This document shows, one piece after another, positions 47,101 to 56,920 of a stretch of 64,000 nucleotides of DNA. Within the stretch, counting starts at the first letter, position 1. Each line of letters begins with the position of its first letter. The position numbers were made by a program, and so were the translations under genes. Under the pieces are notes generated by a model. That model made no database searches. It saw only the letters and a program-made list of their open reading frames with translations, and was not told the origin of the DNA. Origin of the DNA: Stenopsyche tienmushanensis (taxonomy: Eukaryota; Arthropoda; Insecta; Trichoptera; Stenopsychidae); NCBI GenBank assembly GCA_008973525.1, contig WACJ01000527.1, positions 744,001 to 808,000 of the forward strand, written 5' to 3'.

Positions 47101-50100
47101 CTCGTCGATCATCCAGCAGATTGCGACCAGATTTTTTAGCGCAGATTGCAAAAATTCGCTAATAGGGCCTTTCGGGTCGTATCGACATCGAATTCCAAGG
47201 TGCAAGCACCCCTCCACGGTAATCAATCATCGTGTCCATTGCATAAGTCCAGCTGCGTCTCCAGCTTTTCGTGACCCACCACTATTTCGTGACACGTCAA
47301 AGGAACAAATACTTTTTGTGCTTAAATGGTTTTTTCGCGTGACTTTGCCAAATATGTGCGTACAAACATATACATTGTAAAAAAATCCAGAAGAAGAACA
47401 AAGGTGCTAAAAATTCGCTAAAATTTTAATGATCCCGTAACATTGAAATCGCTCGTTGCATTTTCAATCAATTCAGCCGTTACTAAATGTTCGCATTGTT
47501 ATTTTTGTGAGACAATACCAATTAAGTTCTTAAACGACATTATTTTCGATTTAATAGCCACATTAGCATAAATTCCAATTTAAGCGACTCAAAAGCAACA
47601 GCTTTTAGAGCGCCGTATGAAACCATAATGATTAAAAATAATTATGTCATTATGAAACGCTTTCCCGCTGAGATCTAATTCATATCGCACAGTTGGAGAC
47701 TGTTGTAACAACATTTTTAAAATGGACTTAAATTTCGACAATATAATTTAATAGAAACACGCGACTTAGCACTTGTAAAAGCGTACCGTTAACTTTTTCC
47801 TACGGTCCTACGTTCTCACCCGTTTGAGACATCGATTTTATATACTATATCTCCTATGCAGACTCTTGAAATTGATATGATTATATTTGGCATACATTTT
47901 AATAGTTTGATGCCAAATTTCGCAAATTCTTATCAAAATTGCGACGCAAAAAATTACAAATCATAAGAGGCAAATTTGGCAACACGCAAAATAAAAAAAT
48001 CTTCATGAAATATGTATAAAACGATTTCATTAATTTGTTAATAAATAATCGCATCAGAAACTATAATGCCAATGTCAAATGTGTCACCACATTAAAGTGC
48101 ACAATTTTTGATCAGCTCAACGTCTATGTATCGTCACGGCGCACTTTTGGCGAAAATTTCTCGCAAAGATATAAGGCTGCTTTGCATTCTAATTTTATAA
48201 GTCTAAGTGTTTAATTAAAAAGGTCTATACCATATTTAACAATATTCGACATGTTTTTTAGAAATAACAAGGGAGAGATTGGCGTTGAATAAATTGAAGT
48301 TCTAAAGTAGTGACGACAAAGATTATGCAGTATTTTTAGCGCCAAGTTAAACCTTTTTCGTTTCAAGTTTAACTGTCAGATGTCCGATGAAATATCTATA
48401 ATCTGTTAGTCCAATTATTGCATGCATAAACAAGACATTGAATTGAAGATATTAGTGTTAGTATATAACAACGATTTGAAAGCACTTCAATCAAATTCTC
48501 GCGCTATAATTTTAGCCACGTCTAATGAAGTCCTAGCCATATTTTATCAAAAGTAGATGACGTTTATTTAATAGTAATTAACATAAACTACTTGTAGACA
48601 AAAAATCAGCTTTGTAAATTTTAATTTAATGCCGATAATAAGATTTCAATCGCTGCTTCCTGTAATATATAGACTGAATCTATTGAAGAAATTTTAACAA
48701 TCACAAACTTTGACAGATATTTTATATGCCGTGTTCTATAATTGTGTTTGGATATTAAAGCTGAAGGAACTCCTCGACATTATTGCATGTCGTTAAGTCC
48801 TTCACCTTCTGAACGCTTTACCACGTCCGCAATGCGTTGCACCACAGTCTTGAATAGCCTTGAATCCTTTAATATGTCCTCTGAAGTTATTGTTTGAATG
48901 CCAAAAATCTCAGCTTAATTGCAAACATATTTACATTTAAATTGTTTTGGCGTTGAATTGCTATACTGAAGTTTTATCTAATAGACTTGCGGAAACAATT
49001 CGTATCACTTGAACATTACCGTTCAAAGTTTTAATAGGCTATCAAGACGCTGAAACAACAGTTGAAATTAAAGTGATACCACTTATTGAATCATGTTTTT
49101 GAAGTGAAACTTACATAGGCGCAGTAGGGCAAATTGACTTGAACGTCACGAAAATTGAAACTTCAAGCGGCAGTTCATCAGAAAAAGAGGCAAAATCATT
49201 TATAGTTTCTCCGTGCATGTTTTACGTTCGCTCTATTATGTGCGTGTGTGTGTATGTGTAGCATAAAGCAACCACTAGACCAGTAGGATGCCTATTTTAT
49301 AATATATTACACAACACACAGAACATCTTGGATGCATGTATTAATATTTTTGGATCCGATGTACAACAATTTTATCATCCTGGATCATTTCTATTATCAT
49401 CGTTGAAGTTGCGTCTTTTCTTTTTTCGAAAGTAGAATTCGGGACCTCGAGTTCACAAGTAGCATATTGGAGATCTGGCCCTCGGATAGGGGAGTAGATC
49501 CCGGATAAGGTCCACGATGAATAATCGTCCGGAAAATCCTGTCTTAAAACTAATTTGTATATCTAGCAAAGGTGTTCAGTGTCCGAAGCAGAGCGATTGG
49601 CCACTTCCAGTGATTTATTCGTAACCTGTGACCTTTCATGTTCCGGCATTGGATTCCTGCAGTGCAGCACGCCATGCCACACCACAATTTATGTGCTAAC
49701 TACTGAAATCCAACACGAGGGCTCAAAAATTGCGCAACACTTCAACGAGGAAATTTGAATACATCCCCCAATAATACACACGAGGCTAATAATAATCCTC
49801 TTTAGATTATGAATCTAGATTTTTGCCCTCATACTTTCGTTGGTTCGTTTTTGAGACATTCCAAAGAATTGTGACTGATTACTATCACAAAAAAAGAGTA
49901 TTTCTTACACGACTTTGACACACTCGCTTCGATGGCCCGTAAAGTGAAACGTCTCAATATTGATTGCATAATATATTTTTATTCTTAAATATTTTTTTAA
50001 GTTTTTATTTAGACTACACAGTGAATAAAAAGCTATGCTTTTGAACCTCTAATTAAAAACTGACATGACAATTCACCCCCTGAGTACTTATTAAGCGAAT

Positions 50101-53100
50101 GCATGTTGCACGAATGTTACCAAAATCAGCTACAAGGACACCCAAAATAATGTTCCTTTTTAAATATGCCTGCAGTAATTAAATTCATCCTATTTAAAGA
50201 GCGAATTGGATTTGTTAAAGGCAACATTAACCCTTTCAATGCCGGACAACTGCAATGCAATGCATGCTGCCATGCAACTGCCATGTAAATGCATTTTCAC
50301 TTCTGTTAATAAATACGAATGTTATTCTTTTAATTTTTTATAATTAATCTAGGCTTAGGAATTGGATTTTTTTTTTTTTTTTTAGAAAGCCATTGATTTT
50401 TTCGTCGTATATAATATTAAATGAGCTTCAAAAAGGGACTATTTCGTTGTCTTGCCAAAAAGGAATAGCACATGTTTCGTTGCTCATTTTTTTTGCGTTC
50501 GGTGAAGGCGTGCGGCACCCATCCTACCCCATAACAACCATCCTATTCACTTTGCCGATGAGTTTTAAATATGTTTGCACAGTCGTCCATAGGGATCCCA
50601 GTCTTTGCGATAATTCTTCGACTTGATTGGGGATTTTAGTGCATCATTATCAAAATTCGAAGGTCCTTCCATTCTCAGTTTTATTGTTCGATTTCTGGAA
50701 TCAATATTGGCATCTGCGGATTGTTACCACTTTACAATAAACATGAGTGTATTACTGGCTTTAATGATATTCTAACCCAAATCAAAAACGCAGCATACAA
50801 TACCGGATGCGGACTTTGTTAGATTAGGGTCTGGACATTTTACCCTTAATAATAAAAATAAATCTGTTGCATAAAAATAATATTTAACAATAATTTTACA
50901 AAAAGATTTGCATACAAAGATGTTTTCGTCACTGTGTCCCCCTAATATAACGCTATAGGAAAATTTTCTTTAATAAATAAGCATATTTTGAAGGAGTAAT
51001 TTAATGAAAAATTGCGATAATGATTCAAAGTCTTAATTCCATCGCGAGAGGCGTTTTAGAGAACTATTATAATAGTATCATCGACTGGTTAAGAAAGAAA
51101 GTATAACAAAAAAAGATTTAAAGACAATAAATCCGTCAGTGTTTCGATTATTATTATGACATTTACTAAAATAGATGGAAGGAGGATGATAAAACTATAA
51201 TTTTGAGGTTATACTCCTTTTTTGATGAAGTTATACTACTAACTTTTTGATGAATTTATAATTAATTCTTTAAACACTAAATAATCTATATCAAACTCTC
51301 AACCAAAGCTCTTTTTATTTGCAAATATTTATTTTGAAATAATATTGGAATTCCATTGGGCTTTCGTAATATGCTCTTTTTTGTATTCTGTAAATATCAT
51401 TCTTACTTTTTTAATGCTTTACCAAATTACATCAAACTGGTTCTTCGCTTAGGTACATTTTTTTCGATCGGCATTAAAAGGGTTAAATAATTAATGCTTT
51501 AATCTATCGCATCTCCATCTATACAGCTATTCATGTATTTTTTTTATATATCAGAGCAACGATTGCTTTCTTCCATTTTTTTTCCTTGTTGAAATCATAT
51601 TTTTAAACTTTTTGCCATTGGCCTAAATGGAAAATTATCCTTAATATATTTTTCGTTTTTGCCACATTTCTTCGCCTCTGTGCTGGCCTCCATCTCATAA
51701 AATTAAATTGGCGGTGTCCTTCCCCCTAATAAAAAGCTTTTCGGACACCTTATAATTTTCTCTCCACAAAGGAGTATACTTTCTTGTAGAAAGAGCGACT
51801 TTTAAAGGTTAACCGGCCGCGTGTGAGTGTGTGTGTGTGTGTGGATATTTTTTACCCTTAAGTCAGTCACGCAATCAGATCATTAAAGGGCCTTTAAGGT
51901 CTCGACGCAGAAATCAATACAAAAAACTGCCAGTCTAAAGGTTACAAATGTTTACAAGTCTTGCAATATAAACGACCATTTCGCGAGTATCGCCGATCTG
52001 TTGAATAAATCGTTCCTGTTGCTTTGTTACGATTTCCTTCACGAAACTTCGACGGACGAAGGTCGGTTAATCCGAACCGGGAAAATTGTTCGATTGAGAA
52101 AACGGTCACTGGCGATCTTGTTCAAATTTAGCCGATCGGATATCTTCGGCTATCATCGGGTCGATCTGTCAAATATTCATCTTCAGTCTTATTTACGCAC
52201 CTAACCTATAAAATCGAGCTTTACCACTGTAAAAAAGCGTAAATATATTCATTTAAATCAGGTTTATTACATATTTATAGGTTCAATTTGAATAGCAAAA
52301 ATCAATAATCATATATATTGCCATATATACAGACATAAGAAACGTATGAAGGATTCAAAACAAACGATATGTCAAAATTTGATAAATCCGTCTTAACACT
52401 TTTATTCTCGACCATGACTTAAAATTTGAATTTTTGTCGTCGATTCCGTTTTAAATATTTTATCGAATAAATTAAATTTACGCCGTTCTTATAGCGCTAC
52501 AAAATGTGTATTCATTAATACGCTATATTTGCGAATTTTTTTAGGCACTTTTTTTAGTAGTCGCATGATTGAAAGCCTTCACATATTGAAGGCAATTTTA
52601 AATACTAATATATTTTTAATGTCTCGCAGATAAGCTCTGAATGAAATCGTTAAGTACAACACAGGGGGCTCGATAAATATCGTTACGGAAAAGTAGCTCA
52701 TTCTGCTCCTGTAATAATTTAAAATCAACCGTAGTGAATAACATTATAAAAAAAAGCACCCTATATACGTTTTATATAAATGCTGCTTCGCCTCATTATA
52801 TCAAACACGCTTTCCATAAGCATTATATGCAAATAAGTGTAAGTTAAACACGAAGGTATTTCATTGTTAAAGGTCAAAGAAAAGGCTTTCAATACAACCT
52901 TTCTTATTCGAAACAAGCAACGTTTATTAATTTAATAGCAGGACCTGAAACGTTAATGCTTCTGAACATGCTTATTTCTTTTAAATAAATCGATAGATAA
53001 GTCTTGATCTATGGTGATAAAGATATTTCTAATCATCGAATATTTCCTTGATGATTTCAAATAAAATGTCTCCATCCAGCCACCTGTATATGCGGCATGG

Positions 53101-53619
53101 CTAAAAGCTATCGAACAAAGTCATAAATAATGACTCAATCATTAAGTACTTGCCAAATTTTCGTGCCTATTAAAATAACCATTTACCCATTCATCACAAA
53201 TAGCTACAAACATAATGGGATTGTGTAATAATAACTATATAATCATTAAACAGTCATGACTCTAAGCATTTGAAATTATCAACATGTCAGCTATTTTTAT
53301 GCATTTATTTATTTTTCTACGTACGTTGCTATTTCAATAGCCATTTAAATGTGACCCAGTTAGGATGTCTCAAAATAAATTTGTTTTCCACATAGACTCT
53401 TCTTATATTTGTTGTATATATACATATACTTGATGTATACAAACATATAGTTGATGTATACAAACATATACTTGATGTATACAAACATATATTTGATGTA
53501 TACATAATACATATATATATTAATATTTTTTTTGTTTTGTTTCAGGTGGCAGTTCTTTATATAGCTTTAGTTGGACGATATTAATTTTATTATCTATTAC
53601 TATATTTAAATTTTATTGA
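37890..53619 (+). CDS. Multi-EB-module extracellular protein, 14 exons, signal peptide and hydrophobic C-terminus
   Basis: Predicted 572-aa secreted or surface-anchored protein. Exons: 37890-37947, 38021-38140, 40060-40143, 40223-40420, 40501-40614, 42322-42453, 42528-42650, 42733-42900, 42974-43102, 43178-43294, 43583-43702, 44565-44711, 44787-44921, 53546-53619. All 13 introns are GT-AG and phase 1, so the module exons are interchangeable cassettes. Exon 1 codes for a signal peptide (LTVIILAIFKSVHG). Most middle exons carry one six-cysteine module in the order C, C, C, C-x-C, C (for example GQSCSVGSQCYD then GVCDCAAGYY and TC), the EB-type pattern; exons 3-4 split modules, and exons 5 and 7 carry shortened ones. 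Exon 14 codes for the tail SWTILILLSITIFKFY, a transmembrane or GPI-anchor signal, with AATAAA 13 bases after the stop. The role is unknown; insect relatives are often labelled prion-like-(Q/N-rich) domain-bearing protein. The 8.6-kb last intron could hide further modules. The gene is paired head-to-head, at a distance, with the two-module paralogue at 4439-17320. Confidence 0.86.
38469..38535 (+). mobile_element. hAT-type terminus in intron 2 of the multi-EB gene
   Basis: CAGAACAACGTTTAGCAAAC is followed by TACGGCCCGCGGGCCGGATC and CGGCCCGCC. A CAG…CAAACTACGGCCCGCGGGCC start is a familiar hAT terminal sequence. The other end was not located; 38540-38960 may be its interior. Confidence 0.55.
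39245..39335 (-). repeat. Inverted copy of the TATTTCATATCGATATTCCC repeat
   Basis: Complement of the block at 18960-19020, 21572-21655 and 26440-26500. Confidence 0.65.
39355..39890 (+). pseudogene. pogo/Tigger-like transposase C-terminal relic and right terminus
   Basis: The frame from 39355 reads NDEISRIINLSKSLGEEFED, then LAKNLDDALNLARKLENIEE, to a stop at 39597. A second acidic piece (ELTSLSDEEGDFEP…MEDSIENEDQ) ends at 39731. The helical acidic tail suits a CENP-B/Tigger-class protein. The call rests mainly on the right end at 39825-39890 (TTTACGCGGTTTC, TTTACGCGGGTTTC, CCGCGTAAATCAGGGGATAA then GTGTA before TA), typical of pogo/Tigger ends. It sits in intron 2 of the multi-EB gene. Confidence 0.55.
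39521..39577. repeat. Perfect 25-bp hairpin within the pogo-like relic
   Basis: 39521-39545 and 39553-39577 are exact reverse complements with a 7-base loop (CGAATAA). The left arm continues the coding-like frame (NIEEIYKDL), so the right arm looks like a templated inverted copy of coding sequence. Confidence 0.88.
40060..40614 (+). CDS. Multi-EB gene exons 3-5
   Basis: 40060-40143 reads GSACTQNSQCQRLATGFRCD; 40223-40420 completes that module (CSCNEGFRYIQGRCWP) and adds a second (GQSCSVGSQC…CDCAAGYYRRERTC); 40501-40614 holds a short module (EACILNFDCQIPGVDNATCV, MACAIP). The exon 4 acceptor is a NAGNAG site (TTTAGCAGGA), so one residue (an Arg versus Thr-Gly junction) may vary by alternative splicing. 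Confidence 0.84.
40671..40745 (+). mobile_element. mariner terminus fragment
   Basis: GATTGTCCAGTTAGGAATGT and the following CGTTTTT are identical to the terminus of the mariner relic at 5722-5748. It lies directly beside the 3' end of the R1-like LINE. Confidence 0.6.
40830..42045 (-). pseudogene. R1-clade non-LTR retrotransposon, 5'-truncated
   Basis: Read on the minus strand in order: the reverse-transcriptase catalytic box IAFADDVAILVTA with LALAVQKTEALFF (42000-41830); IRYLGVEIDNKLRF and the thumb region LLYGAPIWA, RVQRRSAIRVVAVYRTVS (41730-41450); then YHLTQVLTGHGCFGSYLHKI with the zinc-knuckle CHHCGAE and VCPAW (41300-41130); then 3' UTR to about 40830. This order and the LTGHGCFG…LHKIG motif are those of R1-type LINEs. 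Frameshifts separate the pieces. It is inserted antisense in intron 5 of the multi-EB gene. The plus-strand frames at 40807-41241 and 41652-42089 are its antisense shadows. Confidence 0.88.
42322..42900 (+). CDS. Multi-EB gene exons 6-8
   Basis: 42322-42453: GSKCSSDQDCASLASSEC, HCVCKRGYY, TICL, a full module. 42528-42650: NQCVGLMARVANGVCDCPNG and NCIK, a short module with fewer cysteines. 42733-42900: ESCVNNDNCYTFGEASIC, RVCDCDAS, MICS, a full module. Introns of 74 and 82 bases; all junctions phase 1. Confidence 0.87.
42974..43702 (+). CDS. Multi-EB gene exons 9-11
   Basis: 42974-43102: GETCFEDDICPTGSEC, ACTCSSGL, FCVED. 43178-43294: GDTCSYSLQCATENAEC, ICTCKEN, SCLL. 43583-43702: GGHCETQQDCKVSFTTC, TCQCLENF, RCLR. 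All three are complete six-cysteine modules with near-constant spacing. A dispersed repeat (43338-43455) sits in the intron between exons 10 and 11. Confidence 0.88.
43338..43455 (+). repeat. Dispersed repeat, copy 2 of 3
   Basis: TAGCCATGTCTACCGAAGCA, TCAAAAGTAGACGACGTTTA and AACTACTTGTAGACAAAAAA match 48515-48635 and, inverted, 37075-37200. Confidence 0.78.
43703..44354. other. Intron 11 of the multi-EB gene, left part
   Basis: AT-rich with no recognised exon or repeat. Confidence 0.35.
44355..44480 (+). repeat. Dispersed repeat, partner of 31745-31910
   Basis: Same ordered words as the minus-strand copy, including GCTGATAAACCATACAACAG and CGAAAATAATGGATTTCTTT. Confidence 0.7.
44565..44921 (+). 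CDS. Multi-EB gene exons 12-13
   Basis: 44565-44711: GGECEIDKQCWSNFGGEEAV, LCNNGECSCRDDYHERADGC. 44787-44921: GDVCTTSSQCHLPGG, TECRNSRCHCKWEY, SCGG. Both are complete modules, phase 1 to phase 1, with donors GTATTT and GTAAGT. Confidence 0.87.
44922..45330. other. Start of the 8.6-kb last intron
   Basis: The exon 13 frame stays open to 45046 but loses all cysteine spacing after 44921. The GTAAGT donor is better than read-through. Nothing else is recognised. Confidence 0.4.
45335..45425 (+). repeat. Dispersed repeat, direct copy at 49235-49325
   Basis: GTGTGTGTGTCTATACGTAG, CATAAAGCAACCACTA and GCCTATTTTATTATATATTA are repeated in order at 49240-49320. Confidence 0.7.
45920..46800. mobile_element. 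Non-autonomous Tc1/mariner-like element, copy 2 (right end intact)
   Basis: Co-linear with 23850-24470. The right end at about 46755-46792 reads GTCGCACAAAAAGAGGTTTG then AGTGTA, the complement of the left end of copy 1. No transposase frame. It is in the last intron of the multi-EB gene. Confidence 0.68.
46801..48489. other. Last-intron sequence, nothing recognised
   Basis: 46895-47080 has an open frame of 61 codons without motif. No EB-like cysteine cluster or RNA gene found. Confidence 0.35.
48490..48640 (+). repeat. Dispersed repeat, copy 3 of 3
   Basis: TCAAATTCTCGCGCTATAAT through AAAAATCAGCTTTGTAAATT matches 43338-43455 and the inverted copy at 37070-37205. Confidence 0.78.
49235..49325 (+). 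repeat. Direct partner of 45335-45425
   Basis: GTGTAGCATAAAGCAACCAC and TGCCTATTTTATAATATATT are shared with the partner. Confidence 0.7.
49326..53420. other. Last intron of the multi-EB gene, mostly featureless
   Basis: AT-rich. A (GT)n microsatellite lies at 51821-51843 and a T run near 50369-50384. I found no additional EB module, but short exons could be missed by eye. Confidence 0.4.
53422..53505. repeat. 21-bp tandem repeat, four copies
   Basis: Four adjacent copies of ACATATACTTGATGTATACAA with single-base variants, ending 40 bases before the acceptor of the last EB-gene exon. Confidence 0.92.
53546..53619 (+). CDS. Multi-EB gene exon 14: hydrophobic C-terminus and stop
   Basis: The acceptor TTTGTTTCAG precedes 53546. 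With the G from exon 13 it gives GGSSLYSF followed by SWTILILLSITIFKFY and TGA at 53617-53619. The hydrophobic core of about 15 residues with no charged tail favours a GPI-anchor signal or a minimal transmembrane segment. Assigned to this gene because phase, strand and architecture match the last exon of the minus-strand paralogue; the 8.6-kb gap lowers certainty. Confidence 0.68.
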
Positions 53620-53632
53620 TGTAGAATATTTT

Positions 53633-53638
53633 AATAAA
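53633..53638 (+). terminator. Candidate polyadenylation signal of the multi-EB gene
   Basis: AATAAA 13 bases after the stop codon. Confidence 0.5.
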
Positions 53639-53639
53639 A

Positions 53640-54505
53640 ATATTTATATAAACGTGCATTTTTATGATGGCTTTCTAAACCATATGAACGTTCATAATTA
53701 AGATTGGAATCCAATAATTGGATTTAACGATGCTGAATATTTGATGATAGTATAGATACGCATATGAATATAAATATTGAATCATATAGTGCCCTCGGTG
53801 ATAAATATATTTATTTTTTATTAATAAATTGAATTCTAATAGTCCATCAATATTACAAAATAAATCATTATTTGTTATTGTAATTATATTTTTATAAAAG
53901 TAGAACAGCGGGTATGTCCCGTTAGCCCCTAAAGGAGTACTATCCCAGGGCCTGGGACCCCCCCCTTCCACTATTCAAATAGAACACTCTTGTACATTGC
54001 GCTCGGAAACAGACAGAGACAGAGAGAGAACGTAGCGCAGTTCGGAAGACAGAGACGGAGAGCTTTCCCGAATACATCGCACGAATGTATAGATCGTTAG
54101 CCCAAATTTATCGATTAATAATGATTTCGATTTCAAGTTTGTTATTTGTTTACGCAAAAAAATGACCGAATATTTTGTGCTATCAACAGTGTTTATGTAA
54201 AGAAATGACGTGGTCTTGTATGCTATCAATAGTGCTTATTTACAATTGATTCTGCTTCGAATTGAAGATTGTCTTACGCTGATAGGAGCTGACAGAAAAT
54301 AATCGGTGTAAAGCGATTATGGCATCAACGACTTCATCGATTTTAAATTTACTCACTCCTCAAAAGGTTGCGATAACCAACCCTTTTGGCAATGTAACGT
54401 GACTAACTGATGGTAGCAAAGGAAGGCTGAGAGACCTGCAATAGCAACTCTCTCATCCTCCAGGCAGGGGGTGCTAAGAATCACTGGGCGACCACAGGCT
54501 ACCAC
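53640..54505. other. Spacer, no gene recognised
   Basis: 54000-54060 is rich in GACAGAGA words loosely shared with 12560-12580. 54240-54500 may be the 5' part of the LINE that follows. Confidence 0.35.
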
Positions 54506-54507
54506 AG

Positions 54508-54690
54508 GAAACTATGCATTGCTATATACAACACAAGGATACTACCACTGGAAGAGACAATTGTAGAACTGGAAAAGGAGCTAGGAAAAATAAAATGGAG
54601 CATCATTGGGCTGGCTGAAGTTAGACGAGAGGGAGAATATTTGATTAAACTCAACTCAAGATATCTCCTATGCTATAGAGATATACTGAT
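54508..54690 (+). pseudogene. LINE endonuclease N-terminal piece
   Basis: The frame reads CIAIYNTRILPLEETIVELE, then GKIKWSIIGLAEVRREGEYL. The WN-x-RTL start and IIGL-x-EVRR (catalytic Glu) are typical of the apurinic-type endonuclease of RTE-like or related LINEs. The frame breaks at 54694. Co-linear continuations are at 55440 and 57115. Confidence 0.7.
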
Positions 54691-55124
54691 ATACTAAAGC
54701 GACCATTTTTCACACTGCTGCATACATCATTAATGCTGCTGCATAAGCATTCATGCTCAAGAATTTGTCAGAGGAGCTTTTGAACACGATTAATGAATGC
54801 TTTAAAATCATAAACATAAATAAATCGAAAGCCCTAAATTCGCGAGTCTTTGCCGGAAATTTTATTGTAAATTTGGTTTATCGAATATTTAGCCCCCCTA
54901 AATGTTTTTTTTTATAATTGTTATTCTTCTTATTCGTATTCTTATTATGTATTTTTAATTGTTTATATGCCTTTTTTAAAAATCTTTTATGTACTATGGC
55001 GAAAGCTGTTTTAAAATAAATAAATAAATCAACGTCTATTATTTTAGTACTTTGCTGTGCAGTAGGTGAGAAGGGAAACGTGAGTGTTGGTTTTCTAATA
55101 AATAATAGTGTTACGTAGGAGCGT

Positions 55125-55400
55125 AACTTTGTATTCAGCACGAGAGAGAGGGATCTGGCTGCGGAAAGGACGTCCTCCCGCAGCCAAGGCCAATCGCCGA
55201 CTCTTCCTCGAATCCCACCCCCTGCGCGTCACCATCCAACCGGTAACGGTGCACGCGCAAGAAGCGATCGGTTGGTAATTGCAGGTGGAATGTCACCGTA
55301 ACGTCACAGACGATGGCGTTGTTAAAATAACGCATTGCGCCTAAAGAGAGACGGAAGATGTCGCTGTTAATCTGGCGAATTAAATTCGTCCACCAGCGCT
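55125..55400 (+). repeat. Dispersed repeat, partner of 11641-11845
   Basis: Starts near GTTACGTAGGAGCGTAAC and AGCACGAGAGAGAGGGATCT, and ends TTAATCTGGCGAATTA. The longer of the two copies, with a GC-rich centre. It interrupts the LINE between its endonuclease pieces. Confidence 0.65.
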
Positions 55401-55439
55401 ATTACATGAAGATGTTAAATCGCTCACGCTACAATAGCA

Positions 55440-55662
55440 CATCCCCCAGAGTGTCATACCTGATGTTTAAGTTGTCAAGTCGATACTCATTACGGGTGGT
55501 ACAAGTATATGCCCCAACATCCAGCCATACCGATGAAAATATTGAAAAAGCCCCAGACTCTAAAATGACTCGCTATTCCATTGTAATGGGAGACTTTAAT
55601 GCCAAGATCGAAAAGTGCTGTGGAAACGAAACATTTGTAGGACAGTATGGAATCGGGGACCA
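55440..55662 (+). pseudogene. LINE endonuclease C-terminal piece
   Basis: Reads SRYSLRVVQVYAPTSSHTDE, SKMTRYSIVMGDFNAKIEKC and GQYGIGD. VQVYAPT and MGDFNAKI are the conserved endonuclease blocks of this LINE class. The SINE at 55663 truncates it. Confidence 0.78.
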
Positions 55663-55835
55663 AGTGTTGGTATAGTGGATAAGATCCTGGACTCTTATTA
55701 CAAAGGTTCGGGTTCAAATCCAGATTGTGGAAAAAAATTTCACCGTACCAACACATTTGGGAGATCGGAAATATTAATATTTCTGATCGATCGTCTCGAT
55801 CCAGGTTTACCCTGATTTCCTGGATTAGAAAAAGT
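55663..55835 (+). repeat. tRNA-derived SINE, copy 3 (best preserved)
   Basis: AGTGTTGGTATAGTGGATAA (A-box region TATAGTGGATAAG), then GGGTTCAAATCC (B box) about 35 bases on, then the tRNA-unrelated body GATCGGAAATATTAATATTTC and a CTGATTTCCTGGATTAG tail. Inserted within LINE endonuclease sequence. Confidence 0.82.
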
Positions 55836-55944
55836 AAATGCTGAGGCGATTAATGAAGTCGTGCAGGGACGCCCATTAGTGAGTGATTGAATTTGCAACA
55901 ATAATTAAATTATCATTTATATATAATGATAATTTCGCTACTCA

Positions 55945-56250
55945 CTCATACCGAAGTTGTTGGAGAAGCCCAAAAGCTATATGTAATGTTATTTTAGAAC
56001 AAGCACAAGGAAAGTGTTGACGTTATGGACCAGATGCTTGGGGAGTATATATACAAATGGCAGACTAATGCTCAGTGCACACGAGGCTGGTTTTCAAGCT
56101 AGTAAAGCAAGCAAGTTCTGGTATGCTAGGAGGGTAGTATCTCTAGCTCCGTTTTTGAGCTAAAATATAGTTTAAAAACAATATTAGTTCTGTTTATACA
56201 AAGCTAGAGTTGCTAGTTAGCTGGCACACAGCTTGCTCTACTTGTTTAAA
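55945..56250 (+). pseudogene. piggyBac-like relic, copy 2
   Basis: CCGAAGTTGTTGGAGAAGCCC and AACAAGCACAAGGAAAGTGTTGA match 18505-18580. The frame reads NKHKESVDVMDQML, a degraded form of the NKHKRGVDIIDQM motif. The following stretch with GTTTATACAAAGC is also shared with the other copy. Confidence 0.68.
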
Positions 56251-56559
56251 AAATGTGTATGTGCAATTAAAAGTGCACACGTTTCAATTCGAATAGAATA
56301 TCAGTCGGAATCATCGGGACACAACCTATTCTTGAAATTTTTCATTTAAAACTGTAGCTTCGATGATGTTATTCATCTTTTTTTCACTAAAAACCTGGTA
56401 CAATTGCTACATTTCGTGGCGGATTTATGTTTCGGAGAAGAAATATAGGCACGCCAATTTTCAGTGTTAAAATACCCAATTCAAATATATTTTTATATAG
56501 AATGATAAACTAACTGAAAGTTGTCCTTATGTTTTGTTCGTGTCAAATTCATGTCAAAA

Positions 56560-56845
56560 AGTCACTTTTTAAATTTTATTACATTGATACACGTACCACA
56601 TATTGAAAACCAATGTTTTGTTTAAATGCATCGATACAGTAGGCTCTTTTGTAGGCACCATTAAAATCTCGTTTCAATCTGGTTTAAGAATTATTTCAAA
56701 TTTTACGAAGGAAGCAGAGTTTCATGAATTTCTTACGAAATCTCCGGTACTTTAGGCAAAGCTTAGCGCGGAATACCCGAACTGTAAATTGTTAATGTTT
56801 TTTTTTTAATTTTAATGTTAGTTTTCGTCGGTAGTGATTTCTTCC
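56560..56845 (+). repeat. Partner of the repeat at 28440-28745
   Basis: GGCTCTTTTGTAGGCACC, AGAGTTTCATGAATTTCTTA and CAAAGCTTAGCGCGGAA match the complement of the partner. Confidence 0.7.
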
Positions 56846-56920
56846 CTAACATGGACGTGCACGTGGACGGGGAGACACCCTCAGTTGGTATAGGAGCGAA
56901 TCCGAGATGCACTTAGGCCC

